Below are positions 42,471-51,355 of a stretch of 64,000 nt of DNA, one piece after another. The DNA is from Coriobacteriaceae bacterium. GTDB taxonomy: Bacteria > Actinomycetota > Coriobacteriia > Coriobacteriales > QAMH01. The position numbers were made by a program, and so were the translations under genes. The notes below the pieces were generated by a model. The model searched no databases and was not told the DNA's origin. It worked only from the letters and a program-made list of their open reading frames with translations. How positions within the stretch are numbered: the stretch's first letter is position 1; each line of letters begins with the position of its first letter. Where the stretch lies: assembly GCA_025992705.1 (NCBI GenBank), contig DAJPGJ010000001.1:496001-560000 (forward strand), given 5' to 3'.

Positions 42471-42661
42471 TGGCTAACGCAAAGAAGACGCTGCGCCTGA
42501 CGCAGGTGAAGAGCTCGATTGGCTACAAGAAGGACCAGGCCGCGACGCTCAAGGCCCTGGGCCTGGGCAAGATTGGCTCCACGGTCGAGCAGGTCGACAA
42601 CGATGCCATCAGGGGCATGATCTTCAAGGTCAAGCACCTGATCGAGGTCGAGAACATCTAG
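42470..42661 (+). CDS. rpmD: Ribosomal protein L30
   Basis: 63 residues. ATG 42470 overlaps the rpsE stop (TAATG). LRLTQVKSSIGYKKDQAATLKALGLGK (in part) is the family signature. Followed by three hairpins before rplO. Confidence 0.96.
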   Translation: MANAKKTLRLTQVKSSIGYKKDQAATLKALGLGKIGSTVEQVDNDAIRGMIFKVKHLIEVENI

Positions 42662-42672
42662 CACGTATTGAT

Positions 42673-42753
42673 GGGCTGCATCATCGGGTGCAGCCCACGA
42701 TGAGGAAGTCAGCCGGCGGCGAGCAGCCGGCTTCATCCGCATCAAGCGGATGA
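42673..42753 (+). other. Three tandem hairpins between rpmD and rplO
   Basis: Hairpin 1: GGGCTGCA (42673-42680) with TGCAGCCC (42689-42696). Hairpin 2: AGCCGGC (42711-42717) with GCCGGCT (42726-42732). Hairpin 3: TCATCCGC (42733-42740) with GCGGATGA (42746-42753). All stems are perfect and none has a T-tract. The last ends 20 bases before the rplO start. They may protect or process the mRNA between L30 and L15. Confidence 0.6.
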
Positions 42754-42772
42754 ATGCGAAAAAGGAGACATC

Positions 42773-43213
42773 ATGGATCTTTCTGAACTCAAACCAGCCG
42801 AGGGCTCGACGAAGAAGCGCAAGCGCGTAGGTCGCGGCCATGGTTCCGGTCACGGTGGTACGTCCGGTCGCGGTATGAACGGCCAGGCCTCGCGTGCCGG
42901 TGGCACCAAGGGCCCGGGCTTCGAGGGTGGCCAGACGCCGCTCGCGATGCGCCTTCCCAAGCTCCCCGGTTTCCGCAACATCAACCGCAAGGAGTACGTG
43001 CCGGTCAACGTCGGTCGTCTCAACGAGAAGTACGCTGCCGGCGAGACCGTCAACGGCGAGACGCTTGTCGAGAAGGGCATCATCAAGCATGCCGATGCAC
43101 TCGTTAAGGTTCTCGGCGATGGCGAGATTTCCAAGGCGTTGACGGTTCAGGTCGACAAGGTTTCCGCTTCTGCTAAGGCCAAGATTGAAGCGGCCGGAGG
43201 AAAGGTCGAGTAG
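42773..43213 (+). CDS. rplO: Ribosomal protein L15
   Basis: 146 residues. The glycine-rich N-terminus RVGRGHGSGHGGTSGRGMNG and the C-terminal L15/L18e fold are typical. It is followed 2 bases later by secY, as in nearly all bacteria. Confidence 0.97.
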   Translation: MDLSELKPAEGSTKKRKRVGRGHGSGHGGTSGRGMNGQASRAGGTKGPGFEGGQTPLAMRLPKLPGFRNINRKEYVPVNVGRLNEKYAAGETVNGETLVEKGIIKHADALVKVLGDGEISKALTVQVDKVSASAKAKIEAAGGKVE

Positions 43214-43215
43214 CC

Positions 43216-44505
43216 GTGCTCAACGCACTCATTAACGCAATGAAGGTGAAGGAGCTCCGTCACAAGATCTTCTTCACCCTGGCAATCATAGCGCTGTACC
43301 GTGTTGGCTCGTTTATCCCCGTCCCCGGCATCCCGTTTGCCGACCTCGTGTCGAACTTCCGTGACACGAGCACGAACGCCGGCCTGCTCATGCTCAACCT
43401 GTTCTCAGGTGGCGCACTCGAGTACTTCTCGGTGTTCTCGCTCGGCATCATGCCCTACATCACCGCGTCCATCATCATGCAGCTCATGCAGGGCATCATC
43501 CCCGCCTTGCAGCGCTGGCAGAAGGAGGGCGAGGCTGGGCAGCGCAAGGTCACGCGCATCACGCGTTATCTCACGCTCGTGCTCGGCCTGATCAACGCCA
43601 TCGGCTACCTGGTCCTGTTCCAGAACGCCTTCGGCGTCGACTTCTCCACGACGGGCATGCCCACATGGCTCATCAGCACGATCATCATCGTCACGCTCGT
43701 GGCGGGCACGGCGCTCATCATGTGGATGGGCGAGCTCATCACACAGCGCGGCATCGGCAACGGCATGTCGCTCATCATCTTCGCGAACATCATCGCGCGA
43801 CTCCCAAGCGCGCTGCTTGATTCGATCCAGAATGCCACCGATCAGATGCAGGGCATTCTCATGACGGTGCTCATCATCGCCGTGATCCTCATCACGATTC
43901 CGGGCATCGTCTTCATCGAGCGTGGTCAGCGCCGCATTCCGGTGCAGTACTCCAAGCGCGTCGTGGGCCGCAAGGTCATGGGCGGCCAGTCCACGTACCT
44001 GCCGTTCAAGGTTAACGGCTCGGGCGTCATTCCCATCATCTTCGCGTCTGCCCTGCTGTACCTGCCCGCCCAGATCGCCGCGTTCTTTAGCGACGCGGGT
44101 TGGCTGCAGGCTGTCGCCAACTTCTGCTCGGCTGGTTGGGGCAACTGGATCCTAACCTTTGGTCTGATCGTCTTCTTCGCGTACTTCTACACGTCGATGA
44201 TCTATCACCCGCAGGAGACGGCGGATAACCTGAAGAACAACGGCGGCTTCATCCCGGGCGTGCGTCCGGGTGGTGCGACCGTGCAGTACATCAAGAACGT
44301 GATCAACCGCATCACGCTTCCGGGCGCGATGTTCCTCGCGGCCATCGCGATCATCCCGTCCATCCTGTACTCGTTCACGGGCAACACCCTGATCCAGCTG
44401 TTCGGCGGCACCTCCGTGCTCATCATGGTCGGCGTTGCGCTTGACACGATGACCAAGCTGGAGAGCCAGTTGAAGATGCACAACTACGACGGCTTCTTCA
44501 AATAG
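43216..44505 (+). CDS. secY: Protein translocase subunit SecY
   Basis: 429 residues with ten membrane helices. It starts at GTG 43216 (MLNALINAMKVKELRHKI). Conserved parts include the plug and lateral-gate regions with PGIPFADLVS, GGALEYFSVFSLGIMPYI and the cytosolic GQRRIPVQYSKRVVGRK loop (quoted in parts). With SecE from 2994-3410 it forms the export channel. Confidence 0.98.
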   Translation: MLNALINAMKVKELRHKIFFTLAIIALYRVGSFIPVPGIPFADLVSNFRDTSTNAGLLMLNLFSGGALEYFSVFSLGIMPYITASIIMQLMQGIIPALQRWQKEGEAGQRKVTRITRYLTLVLGLINAIGYLVLFQNAFGVDFSTTGMPTWLISTIIIVTLVAGTALIMWMGELITQRGIGNGMSLIIFANIIARLPSALLDSIQNATDQMQGILMTVLIIAVILITIPGIVFIERGQRRIPVQYSKRVVGRKVMGGQSTYLPFKVNGSGVIPIIFASALLYLPAQIAAFFSDAGWLQAVANFCSAGWGNWILTFGLIVFFAYFYTSMIYHPQETADNLKNNGGFIPGVRPGGATVQYIKNVINRITLPGAMFLAAIAIIPSILYSFTGNTLIQLFGGTSVLIMVGVALDTMTKLESQLKMHNYDGFFK

Positions 44506-44520
44506 ACTGAGGAGATTGTT

Positions 44521-45147
44521 ATGAATATCGTACTCCTGGGCGCTCCGGGCGCTGGAAAGGGAACTCAATCCGCGCGTCTCGTCGATGAGTTCGGCTTCAC
44601 GCACCTTTCCACGGGAGATCTGCTTCGCGCCGCCGTCAAGGAGGGTACCGAGCTCGGCCTCAAGGCGAAGTCCTACATGGACGCCGGAGAGCTTGTGCCC
44701 GATGAGGTCGTCATCGGCTTGGTCGAGGAAAGGCTCAAGGCTGATCCCGAGGCATCCTTCCTGCTCGACGGCTTTCCGCGCACGCCGGCCCAGGCGGTCG
44801 CGCTCGATAGCGTGCTTGCCAACCTGGACCAGAAGCTCGATTACGCCATTGCCCTCGAGGTCGACCCCGAGGCGCTCATCGCGCGTATGTCGCAGCGTCG
44901 TGTCTGCCGCGATTGCGGTTATCCCGGAACGGTCGAGACGGGCGCCGTCTGCCCCAAGTGCGGCGGCGAGATGTACCAGCGCGCCGACGACAACGAGGAG
45001 ACGGTCCGCAATCGCCTTGCCGTCTACGAGAAGTCGACGAGCCCGCTCATCGATTACTATCGTGGCAACGGCATCCTCATCGAGCTCGATGGTGGCCAGT
45101 CTCCCGATATGGTCTTCGAGGATCTCAAGACGGCGATTGGCAAATAG
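44521..45147 (+). CDS. adk: Adenylate kinase (zinc-lid type)
   Basis: 208 residues. It interconverts ATP + AMP and 2 ADP. The P-loop is GAPGAGKGT (residues 7-15); FGFTHLSTGDLLR and LLDGFPRTPAQA follow. The LID has C-x2-C and C-x2-C (CRDCGYPG, CPKCGGEM), a structural zinc site. 15 bases after secY. Confidence 0.97.
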   Translation: MNIVLLGAPGAGKGTQSARLVDEFGFTHLSTGDLLRAAVKEGTELGLKAKSYMDAGELVPDEVVIGLVEERLKADPEASFLLDGFPRTPAQAVALDSVLANLDQKLDYAIALEVDPEALIARMSQRRVCRDCGYPGTVETGAVCPKCGGEMYQRADDNEETVRNRLAVYEKSTSPLIDYYRGNGILIELDGGQSPDMVFEDLKTAIGK

Positions 45148-45152
45148 CTGCC

Positions 45153-45920
45153 ATGAAGCGCTTTCGCCGCGACGGCGTCAAGATTAAATCGCCTGCCCAA
45201 ATTGATGCAATGAAGGCAGCCGGCCACCTGAGTGCGCAAGCACTCGAGGTGGTCGGTTCGCTTATGAGGCCAGGTGTGAGTACGGCCGAGCTCGATGCGG
45301 CTGCCGAGAAGTGCATCGTCGAAACAGGCGGAACCCCGGCGTTCAAAGGATATGGTGGCTTTCCCGCCACTATCTGCGCCTCGGTGAACGACATGGTGGT
45401 GCACGGCATTCCGAGCCCCGACGTCATCCTCGAAGATGGCGATGTCGTCTCGATCGATACGGGCGCGATTGTCGATGGCTGGGTTGGCGACAATGCCGAG
45501 ACCTTCATCGTCGGCACGCATGACAAGCAGCATCAGGATCTTCTCTCTGCGACGCTTGCGGCTATGTGGGCGGGCATTGACCAGGCGTTTCCCGGAAATC
45601 ATCTGGGTGATATCGGACATGCGATACAGAAGGTCATCGAAGATGCCGGCTTCAACGTGATTCGCGAGTATTCGGGCCATGGCATCGGGCGTAGGATGCA
45701 CGAGCCTCCCAACGTCCTCAACTACGGCGTTCCCGGCCAGGGCGTGAAACTCGAGGAAGGCATGGTCATCGCAATCGAGCCGATGGCGGTGAGCGGGTCT
45801 CCGCGCGTACGCACCATATCGGATGGATGGGGAGTCGTCACATGTGATGGAAAGCCCGCAGCGCACTTCGAGCGAACCATAGCCATCACCAAGGATGGCC
45901 CGCTCGTCCTGACCAAATAA
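45153..45920 (+). CDS. map: Methionine aminopeptidase, type I
   Basis: 255 residues. It removes N-terminal Met from new proteins. The metal and substrate residues are visible: VHGIPS (His), SIDTGAIVDGWVGDNAET (two Asp), GHGIGRRMHEPP (His), AIEPMA and ERTIAIT (two Glu). Start ATG 45153 lies 5 bases after adk; the longer reading overlaps adk. Confidence 0.97.
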   Translation: MKRFRRDGVKIKSPAQIDAMKAAGHLSAQALEVVGSLMRPGVSTAELDAAAEKCIVETGGTPAFKGYGGFPATICASVNDMVVHGIPSPDVILEDGDVVSIDTGAIVDGWVGDNAETFIVGTHDKQHQDLLSATLAAMWAGIDQAFPGNHLGDIGHAIQKVIEDAGFNVIREYSGHGIGRRMHEPPNVLNYGVPGQGVKLEEGMVIAIEPMAVSGSPRVRTISDGWGVVTCDGKPAAHFERTIAITKDGPLVLTK

Positions 45921-46009
45921 ACGTTCGCAAAAAAATCTGGAATTGCCGCTTCGTTTGAAGTAGTATGTTTCATTACGTTTGCCGTGATTCAAATGGGAGA
46001 GTTGTATTC

Positions 46010-46228
46010 GTGAGCAAAGAGGATGCCATTGAACTAGAGGGAAAGGTCATCGAGCCGCTCCCCAACGCGATGTTCAAAGTCGAGCTTGAGAATGGCCATC
46101 AGGTTCTGGCCCATATCTCAGGCAAGATGCGCATGCATTACATCAAGATCCTTCCGGGTGACAAGGTGACGGTGGAGCTTTCGCCGTACGATCTCGACCG
46201 TGGCAGGATCACCTATCGCTATAAGTAA
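46010..46228 (+). CDS. infA: Translation initiation factor IF-1
   Basis: 72 residues, the standard length, from GTG 46010 (MSKEDAIELEGKVIEPLPNA) to ITYRYK. An upstream in-frame ATG at 45965 would add 15 residues not seen in the family, and GGGAGAG lies before the GTG. The 89-base gap after map contains no other gene. Confidence 0.96.
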   Translation: MSKEDAIELEGKVIEPLPNAMFKVELENGHQVLAHISGKMRMHYIKILPGDKVTVELSPYDLDRGRITYRYK

Positions 46229-46230
46229 GG

Positions 46231-46270
46231 ATTGCGGCATACCGCAATGCGTGGGGTGCCTGGGCACCCC
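46231..46270 (+). other. Two hairpins between infA and rpmJ
   Basis: ATTGCGG (46231-46237) pairs with CCGCAAT (46242-46248). GGGGTGC (46253-46259) pairs with GCACCCC (46264-46270). No T-tract follows. They sit in a 128-base spacer and may be a regulatory or processing site at the infA-rpmJ boundary. Confidence 0.5.
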
Positions 46271-46356
46271 TGTCGTCTGAGCAAGAAAATTACCGCCTGC
46301 GGCTGGGCGTAACGATAAAAACGAAGTGTAAACACTTTCGGAAAGGTAAGGACATC

Positions 46357-46470
46357 ATGAAAGTACGTCCTTCAGTAAAGAAGATGTGCGATAAGTGCAA
46401 GATCATCAGGCGTCATGGCAAGGTGTTCGTGATTTGCGAGAACCCGCGCCATAAGCAGCGTCAAGGCTAA
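46357..46470 (+). CDS. rpmJ: Ribosomal protein L36 (zinc form)
   Basis: 37 residues: MKVRPSVKKMCDKCKII, RRHGKVFVICENPRHKQRQG. C11, C14, C27 and H32 form the zinc site, so this is the C+ paralog. Shine-Dalgarno AAAGGTAAGG precedes ATG 46357. Confidence 0.97.
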   Translation: MKVRPSVKKMCDKCKIIRRHGKVFVICENPRHKQRQG

Positions 46471-46484
46471 GAGGGGGAGCGACA

Positions 46485-46856
46485 TTGGCTCGTATACTCG
46501 GTGTCGACCTTCCGCGCGACAAGCGCGTGGAGATTGGTCTGACTTACATTTATGGTATCGGTCTCACCCGCGCAAAGAAGATTTGCGAGGAGACCGGCGT
46601 TAATCCTGACACGCGCGTGCGCGACCTCACCGAAGAAGAGGTCGTCAAGCTTCGTGACAATATCGATGCGAACTACACGGTCGAGGGTGACCTGCGTCGC
46701 GAGACGTCGCAGAACATCAAGCGACTGATGGAGATCGGCTGCTATCGTGGCCTGCGCCATCGTCGTGGCCTGCCTGTTCGTGGTCAGCGTACTCACACCA
46801 ACGCTCGTACCCGCAAGGGTCCGCGTCGCCAGATCGGCGCTAAGAAGAGGGGCTAG
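46485..46856 (+). CDS. rpsM: Ribosomal protein S13
   Basis: 123 residues from TTG 46485 (MARILGVDLPRDKRVEI). GLPVRGQRTHTNARTRKG and the basic tail RQIGAKKRG are typical. It contacts P-site tRNA. No alternative in-frame ATG lies nearby, so TTG is accepted. Confidence 0.97.
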   Translation: MARILGVDLPRDKRVEIGLTYIYGIGLTRAKKICEETGVNPDTRVRDLTEEEVVKLRDNIDANYTVEGDLRRETSQNIKRLMEIGCYRGLRHRRGLPVRGQRTHTNARTRKGPRRQIGAKKRG

Positions 46857-46869
46857 GTGAGAGGACAAC

Positions 46870-47268
46870 ATGGCTAAGAAGCAACAGAACACGACCCGCG
46901 TTCGTCGCGCAGACCGCAAGAACATCACGGTTGGTCAGGCTCACATCAAGAGCACGTTCAATAACACGATCGTTTCCATTACCGATACCCGTGGCAACGT
47001 CATTTCCTGGCAGTCCGCTGGCACGGTTGGATTCAAGGGTTCCCGCAAGTCCACGCCGTTCGCGGCGCAGATGGCTGCCGAGAAGGCCGCCAAGATGGCC
47101 ATGGAGCACGGTCTCAAGAAGGTTTCCGTGTTCGTGAAGGGCCCCGGCTCCGGCCGCGAGACCGCCATCCGCTCGCTCCAGGCAGCTGGTCTGGAAGTTG
47201 CGAGCATCCAGGACTGCACGCCCATTCCGCACAACGGTTGCCGTCAGGTCAAGCGTCGTCGCGTCTAG
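46870..47268 (+). CDS. rpsK: Ribosomal protein S11
   Basis: 132 residues. STFNNTIVSITDTRGNVISW (in part) and the C-terminal PIPHNGCRQVKRRRV are diagnostic. 13 bases after rpsM. Confidence 0.98.
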   Translation: MAKKQQNTTRVRRADRKNITVGQAHIKSTFNNTIVSITDTRGNVISWQSAGTVGFKGSRKSTPFAAQMAAEKAAKMAMEHGLKKVSVFVKGPGSGRETAIRSLQAAGLEVASIQDCTPIPHNGCRQVKRRRV

Positions 47269-47287
47269 CTTAGAAAGGTAATACGTC

Positions 47288-47881
47288 ATGGCAATTAACA
47301 GGACCCCGGTTCTGAAGCGCTGCCGCCAGCTTGGCATCGATCCCATCGTTCTGGGCTATACCAAGGAATCCAAGAAGCAGCCCAAGCAGCGCCGTCGTCA
47401 GGAGAGCGAGTACGGTCGCCAGCTTCGCGAGAAGCAGAAGGCCAAGTTCATCTACGGTGTACTCGAGAAGCAATTCCGCGGCTACTTCCACAAGGCCCGT
47501 CGCATGCAGGGCGTTACGGGCGAGAACCTCATGAGGATTCTCGAGTCCCGTCTCGACAACGTCGTGTTCCGCCTGGGTTTTGCGCGTACGCGCAAGGAGG
47601 CCCGTCAGACGGTCACGCATGGTCACATCACGGTTAACGGCAAGCGCGTCGACATCCCGTCGTATCGCGTGAGCCCTGGCGATCTCGTGGCAATCGCCCC
47701 GGCAGCCAAGGAGCTTCTCGTGATCAAGAGCGCCCTCATCTCCAACGAGCGCGTTCAGGTTCCCGCCTGGCTCGAGGTTGACATCGAGAAGCTGCAGGGC
47801 AACGTCATCTCGCTGCCGACACGAGACCAAATCGACTTGGATATCCAGGAGCAGCTCATCGTCGAGCTCTACTCGAAGTAA
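47288..47881 (+). CDS. rpsD: Ribosomal protein S4 (zinc-free form)
   Basis: 197 residues. The S4 RNA-binding domain lies at about 90-150 (ESRLDNVVFRLGFARTRKEARQ in part). Only one cysteine (Cys12) is present near the N-terminus, so it is the zinc-free form, in contrast to the zinc forms of S14, L33 and L36 here. Confidence 0.97.
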   Translation: MAINRTPVLKRCRQLGIDPIVLGYTKESKKQPKQRRRQESEYGRQLREKQKAKFIYGVLEKQFRGYFHKARRMQGVTGENLMRILESRLDNVVFRLGFARTRKEARQTVTHGHITVNGKRVDIPSYRVSPGDLVAIAPAAKELLVIKSALISNERVQVPAWLEVDIEKLQGNVISLPTRDQIDLDIQEQLIVELYSK

Positions 47882-47926
47882 TTCTTACCCTGTCCTATCC
47901 GATTAAAGTCTCGAGGAGGCTACTTA

Positions 47927-48868
47927 ATGACTGAGTTCATGAAGCCCAATATCACCGTCGAGCAAGTCGATGACAACATTGCGCGGTTCGTCATGGAGCC
48001 GCTCGAGCGTGGCTACGGCCAGACGCTCGGCAATGGTATGCGTCGCGTCCTGCTGTCCTCCCTGGACGGCGCTGCGGCAACCGCCATCAAGATCGAGGGC
48101 GTGCAGCACGAGTTCACGTCTGCTCCCGGCGTTGTCGAGGATGTCACCGACATTGTTTTGAATATCAAAGGCCTGGTCTTCGCCCCCTTTGCCGGTGGCG
48201 AGGAGGCTACCGCCACGCTTTCCGCGCAGGGCCCCTGCGTGGTCACGGGCGCCGATCTGGAAGTTCCCACCGAGTTCCAGCTCATCAATCCGGATCACGT
48301 CATCGCGACGCTCTCCGAGGGCGCGCAGCTTGAGATGTCGGTCCGCATTGGCGTTGGCCGTGGCTACGTCCCTGCCGAGCGCAACAAGCGCCCGGAGGAT
48401 CCCATCGGCATCATCCACGTCGACTCGCTGTTCTCGCCGATTCGTCGTTGCACCATGGACGTCACGGATACCCGTGTCGCACAGCGCACCGACTACGACA
48501 AGCTCATTCTCGAGGTCGAGACCAATGGCGCCATCAGCCCCGTCGATGCCGTCTGCCAGTCCGCCAACATCATCAACCAGCACATGATGGCCTTCCTGTC
48601 GCTCGACGAGAGCAACGAGGAGGTCGAGGTGACGAGCATCTTCGCCCCCGAGGGCCCGAGCAAGAACACCGAGCTCGAGAAGCAGATCGAGGACCTCGAT
48701 CTGTCGGTTCGCTCGTACAACTGCCTGAAGCGCGCCGGCATCCACTCGGTGCGCCAGCTGGTCGAGTATTCCGAGAACGACCTGCTCAACATCCGCAACT
48801 TCGGCGCCAAGTCCATCGAAGAGGTTAAGGACAAGCTTCAGTCGATGGACCTCAGCTTGAAGCTTTAG
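47927..48868 (+). CDS. rpoA: RNA polymerase alpha subunit
   Basis: 313 residues. The N-terminal assembly domain has GYGQTLGNGMRRVLLSSL. The C-terminal DNA-binding domain (about 250-313) has LSVRSYNCLKRAGIHSVRQL and IRNFGAKSIEEVKDKL (quoted in parts). Start ATG 47927 (MTEFMKPNITVEQ) after GAGGAGG. It lies between rpsD and rplQ as usual. Confidence 0.98.
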   Translation: MTEFMKPNITVEQVDDNIARFVMEPLERGYGQTLGNGMRRVLLSSLDGAAATAIKIEGVQHEFTSAPGVVEDVTDIVLNIKGLVFAPFAGGEEATATLSAQGPCVVTGADLEVPTEFQLINPDHVIATLSEGAQLEMSVRIGVGRGYVPAERNKRPEDPIGIIHVDSLFSPIRRCTMDVTDTRVAQRTDYDKLILEVETNGAISPVDAVCQSANIINQHMMAFLSLDESNEEVEVTSIFAPEGPSKNTELEKQIEDLDLSVRSYNCLKRAGIHSVRQLVEYSENDLLNIRNFGAKSIEEVKDKLQSMDLSLKL

Positions 48869-48883
48869 TACGTAGGAGATTCA

Positions 48884-49633
48884 ATGAGGCATTACAAGAA
48901 GGGCCGCAAGCTGGGTACCGACGCCAGCCATACCAAGGCCATGAAAAAGAACCTCGCGGTTGCGCTGTTCACCAACGACCGCATCAAGACCACGGTCACG
49001 CGTGCCAAGGAAGTCCGCGGCACCGTTGAGCGTATCATTACCTGGGCCAAGAAGGGCGACCTGCATTCTCGTCGTCTGGCCATCGCCGCCCTGGGCGACA
49101 AGGAGCTCGTCCGCGAGGTCTTCGAGAAGGCCGAGCAGGGCATGTGGGCCGACCGCAACGGTGGCTACACCCGCATCCTGAAGCTTGGTCCGCGCAAGGG
49201 CGACAATGCCCCCATGGCGATTCTCGAGCTCGTCGAGGAGGCCGTGACCCCGAAGGCCAAGGCCGACGACAAGCCTGCCAAGGGCAGCAAGAAGTCCGCT
49301 GCCAAGAAGGCCGCGAAGCCCGAGGACAAGAAGGACGACATCGAAAAGTTCGCCGAGGGCGAGGCCGACCGTATCGACGCCGACGCCGAGACCGATGTCC
49401 GCGAGGATGCCGTCGAGGCCGAGAAGGCCGAGGACGAGGCTTCCATCGAAGAGGCTGTTCTCGAGGAGCAGGAGGCAGAGGTCGCAAAGGCCGAGGCCGA
49501 GAACATCGAGAAGATCAAGGAAGAGGTCTCCGAGGAGGAGAAGGAGCTTATCGACGACGTCAATCCCGTTGCCGGTGACGAGGCTGCCTTCGAGGAGACC
49601 GTCGAGGAGTCGGAGAAGCACGAGGCTGAGTAA
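48884..49633 (+). CDS. rplQ: Ribosomal protein L17 with long acidic tail
   Basis: 249 residues; the usual length is about 115-130. Residues 1-118 are normal L17 (MRHYKKGRKLGTDASHTKAM to the ILELVEEA region). A Lys/Ala-rich linker and then about 110 strongly acidic residues follow, with no repeats that suggest a frame error. The coding frame and codon use stay uniform to the stop. The tail probably projects from the ribosome; its role is unknown. It resembles the acidic tails of RpoB and RpoC here. Confidence 0.95.
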   Translation: MRHYKKGRKLGTDASHTKAMKKNLAVALFTNDRIKTTVTRAKEVRGTVERIITWAKKGDLHSRRLAIAALGDKELVREVFEKAEQGMWADRNGGYTRILKLGPRKGDNAPMAILELVEEAVTPKAKADDKPAKGSKKSAAKKAAKPEDKKDDIEKFAEGEADRIDADAETDVREDAVEAEKAEDEASIEEAVLEEQEAEVAKAEAENIEKIKEEVSEEEKELIDDVNPVAGDEAAFEETVEESEKHEAE

Positions 49634-49660
49634 CGGCCAGAGTGCGTATCGGGGGTAAAG

Positions 49661-50500
49661 ATGGCGCAGGCGCTTGCCTTTGGCACCTACATTCCCGGCA
49701 CGAGTCCCGTCCACACTTTGAATGCGCAGGTCAAGATTATCTTGGCCTGCGTTTTTTCTATTGCCGTCTTCTTTGTCGAGAGCTGGCTGGGTCTGCTCAT
49801 TGTCACGGCGTTCGTGACGATGCTCTACATGATGGCGCATGTTCCCGTCACCAAGGCGGCACGGGGCCTCATCCCCATCATCTTCATCCTGGTGTTCACC
49901 ATCGTCGTGCATGCGTTCAGCATCAGTCTGGGATCGGCAGCGGCGCCGGGCTTGAGCCAGGCAGGTTCCTTGGGGCTCACGCAGCAGTGGGTGCTCTTTG
50001 GCAGTTTCGGCATCACGCTTGATGGCCTGGCACGTGGCCTTTTCTTCGCCCTGCGCATCGTGCTGCTCGTGCTCATCTGCTCGCTGCTCACCTTTACGTC
50101 ATCGATGATGGAGCTCACCGATGCGATGCTGCGCATCTTTGGGCCTTTGAGGCGCTTTGGCGTGCCGGTCGATGATATTGCGATGATGATATCGATTGCC
50201 CTGCGCTTTATCCCCACGACGGCGCGTGAGGCGCAGATGATTCAGCTCGCCCAGAAGGCGCGTTGTGCCAACTTCGATGATGGCAACCTCTTCGTGCGTC
50301 TCAAGGCATGGATACCCGTGTTCATTCCGCTCTTCGTGCGCCTCTTCAGGCGTGCCGACGATCTTGCCGATGCCATGGATGCACGCTGCTATGCGGGCGG
50401 ACGACGCACGCGCATGAATGTGGCAACGCTTTCTGGGGCAGACATCGCGACGCTCATCATCGGCATCGTTGCAATCGTCGCGCTCTGCGTGTTCTTGTAA
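49661..50500 (+). CDS. ecfT: Energy-coupling factor transporter transmembrane protein EcfT
   Basis: 279 residues with several membrane helices. It couples ATPase and substrate-binding parts of vitamin/metal ECF transporters. The N-terminal TYIPGTSPVHTLNAQVKI and the C-terminal coupling region RRADDLADAMDARCYAGG fit EcfT. In many bacteria ecfA1-ecfA2-ecfT-truA follow rplQ. Here no ATPase gene lies between rplQ and ecfT, so the ATPases must be encoded elsewhere. Confidence 0.88.
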   Translation: MAQALAFGTYIPGTSPVHTLNAQVKIILACVFSIAVFFVESWLGLLIVTAFVTMLYMMAHVPVTKAARGLIPIIFILVFTIVVHAFSISLGSAAAPGLSQAGSLGLTQQWVLFGSFGITLDGLARGLFFALRIVLLVLICSLLTFTSSMMELTDAMLRIFGPLRRFGVPVDDIAMMISIALRFIPTTAREAQMIQLAQKARCANFDDGNLFVRLKAWIPVFIPLFVRLFRRADDLADAMDARCYAGGRRTRMNVATLSGADIATLIIGIVAIVALCVFL

Positions 50501-50511
50501 GGGAGGCGGAG

Positions 50512-51285
50512 ATGCCACAGCAATCGCTCGTGCTCACCATTGCCTATGACGGCACGGCATATGCGGGGTTTGCCAAGCAGAAGGACGAGCATGTCGTCAC
50601 GATTCAAGGCGAGCTCGAACGGGCGCTTGCAACCTACTTTCGGCATCCCGTCGAGACGGTGTGCGCGGGGCGCACCGATGCGGGCGTGCATGCGCTCGGG
50701 CAAGTCGTGTCATGCGTGCTCGATGAGGCCGAGCTTGAGGGCGTCGCGCCATCGCGCCTTGTCATCTCGCTCAACGCACTCACGCCTGATGACATTGCCA
50801 TCAAGTCCGTGCGTTTTGATGTGCCCACGTTTTCTGCTCGCTTCGATGCCAAGAGTCGCGAGTATCGGTATCGCATCGTGACGGGCTCAGTTCCGCCGCT
50901 GTTCTTGCGCAGCTATGCTTGGTGGCGCAAGGGCTCGCTTGATATTGAGGCCATGCGCCGGGGTGTTGCTCATCTCATTGGCGAGCATGACTTCAAGTCC
51001 TTTTGCAAGACGGCAAGTGCCGAAGGTAAGACAACCATGCGCTGCGTGAACGAGGTATCCATTGAGGTTGAGGAACAGATGGGGGAGGAATGCCTCGTGA
51101 TAAAGGTCATCGGCAACGCCTTCCTGCATTCAATGGTACGCACCATCGTCGGCACACTCGTACAGGTGGGTGCTGGGCATCGCGACCCCACCTGGGTCGC
51201 CGAGGTTCTGGCGGCGCGTGATCGTGGCGCTGCGGGCGAGACCGCTCCCGCCTGCGGCCTCACCTTCTGGCACGTGAACTACTGA
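50512..51285 (+). CDS. truA: tRNA pseudouridine synthase A
   Basis: 257 residues. It makes pseudouridine at tRNA positions 38-40. The catalytic aspartate is in AGRTDAGVHALGQV. Start ATG 50512 follows GGGAGGCGGAG, 11 bases after ecfT; the longer reading overlaps ecfT. The common ecfT-truA order is conserved. Confidence 0.95.
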   Translation: MPQQSLVLTIAYDGTAYAGFAKQKDEHVVTIQGELERALATYFRHPVETVCAGRTDAGVHALGQVVSCVLDEAELEGVAPSRLVISLNALTPDDIAIKSVRFDVPTFSARFDAKSREYRYRIVTGSVPPLFLRSYAWWRKGSLDIEAMRRGVAHLIGEHDFKSFCKTASAEGKTTMRCVNEVSIEVEEQMGEECLVIKVIGNAFLHSMVRTIVGTLVQVGAGHRDPTWVAEVLAARDRGAAGETAPACGLTFWHVNY

Positions 51286-51355
51286 GCAACGTGCCTCATC
51301 CCCCGTTGCCAGAGACGTGACGTTTCGTTATGCTGCCCATGACGAAAGGAGAACC

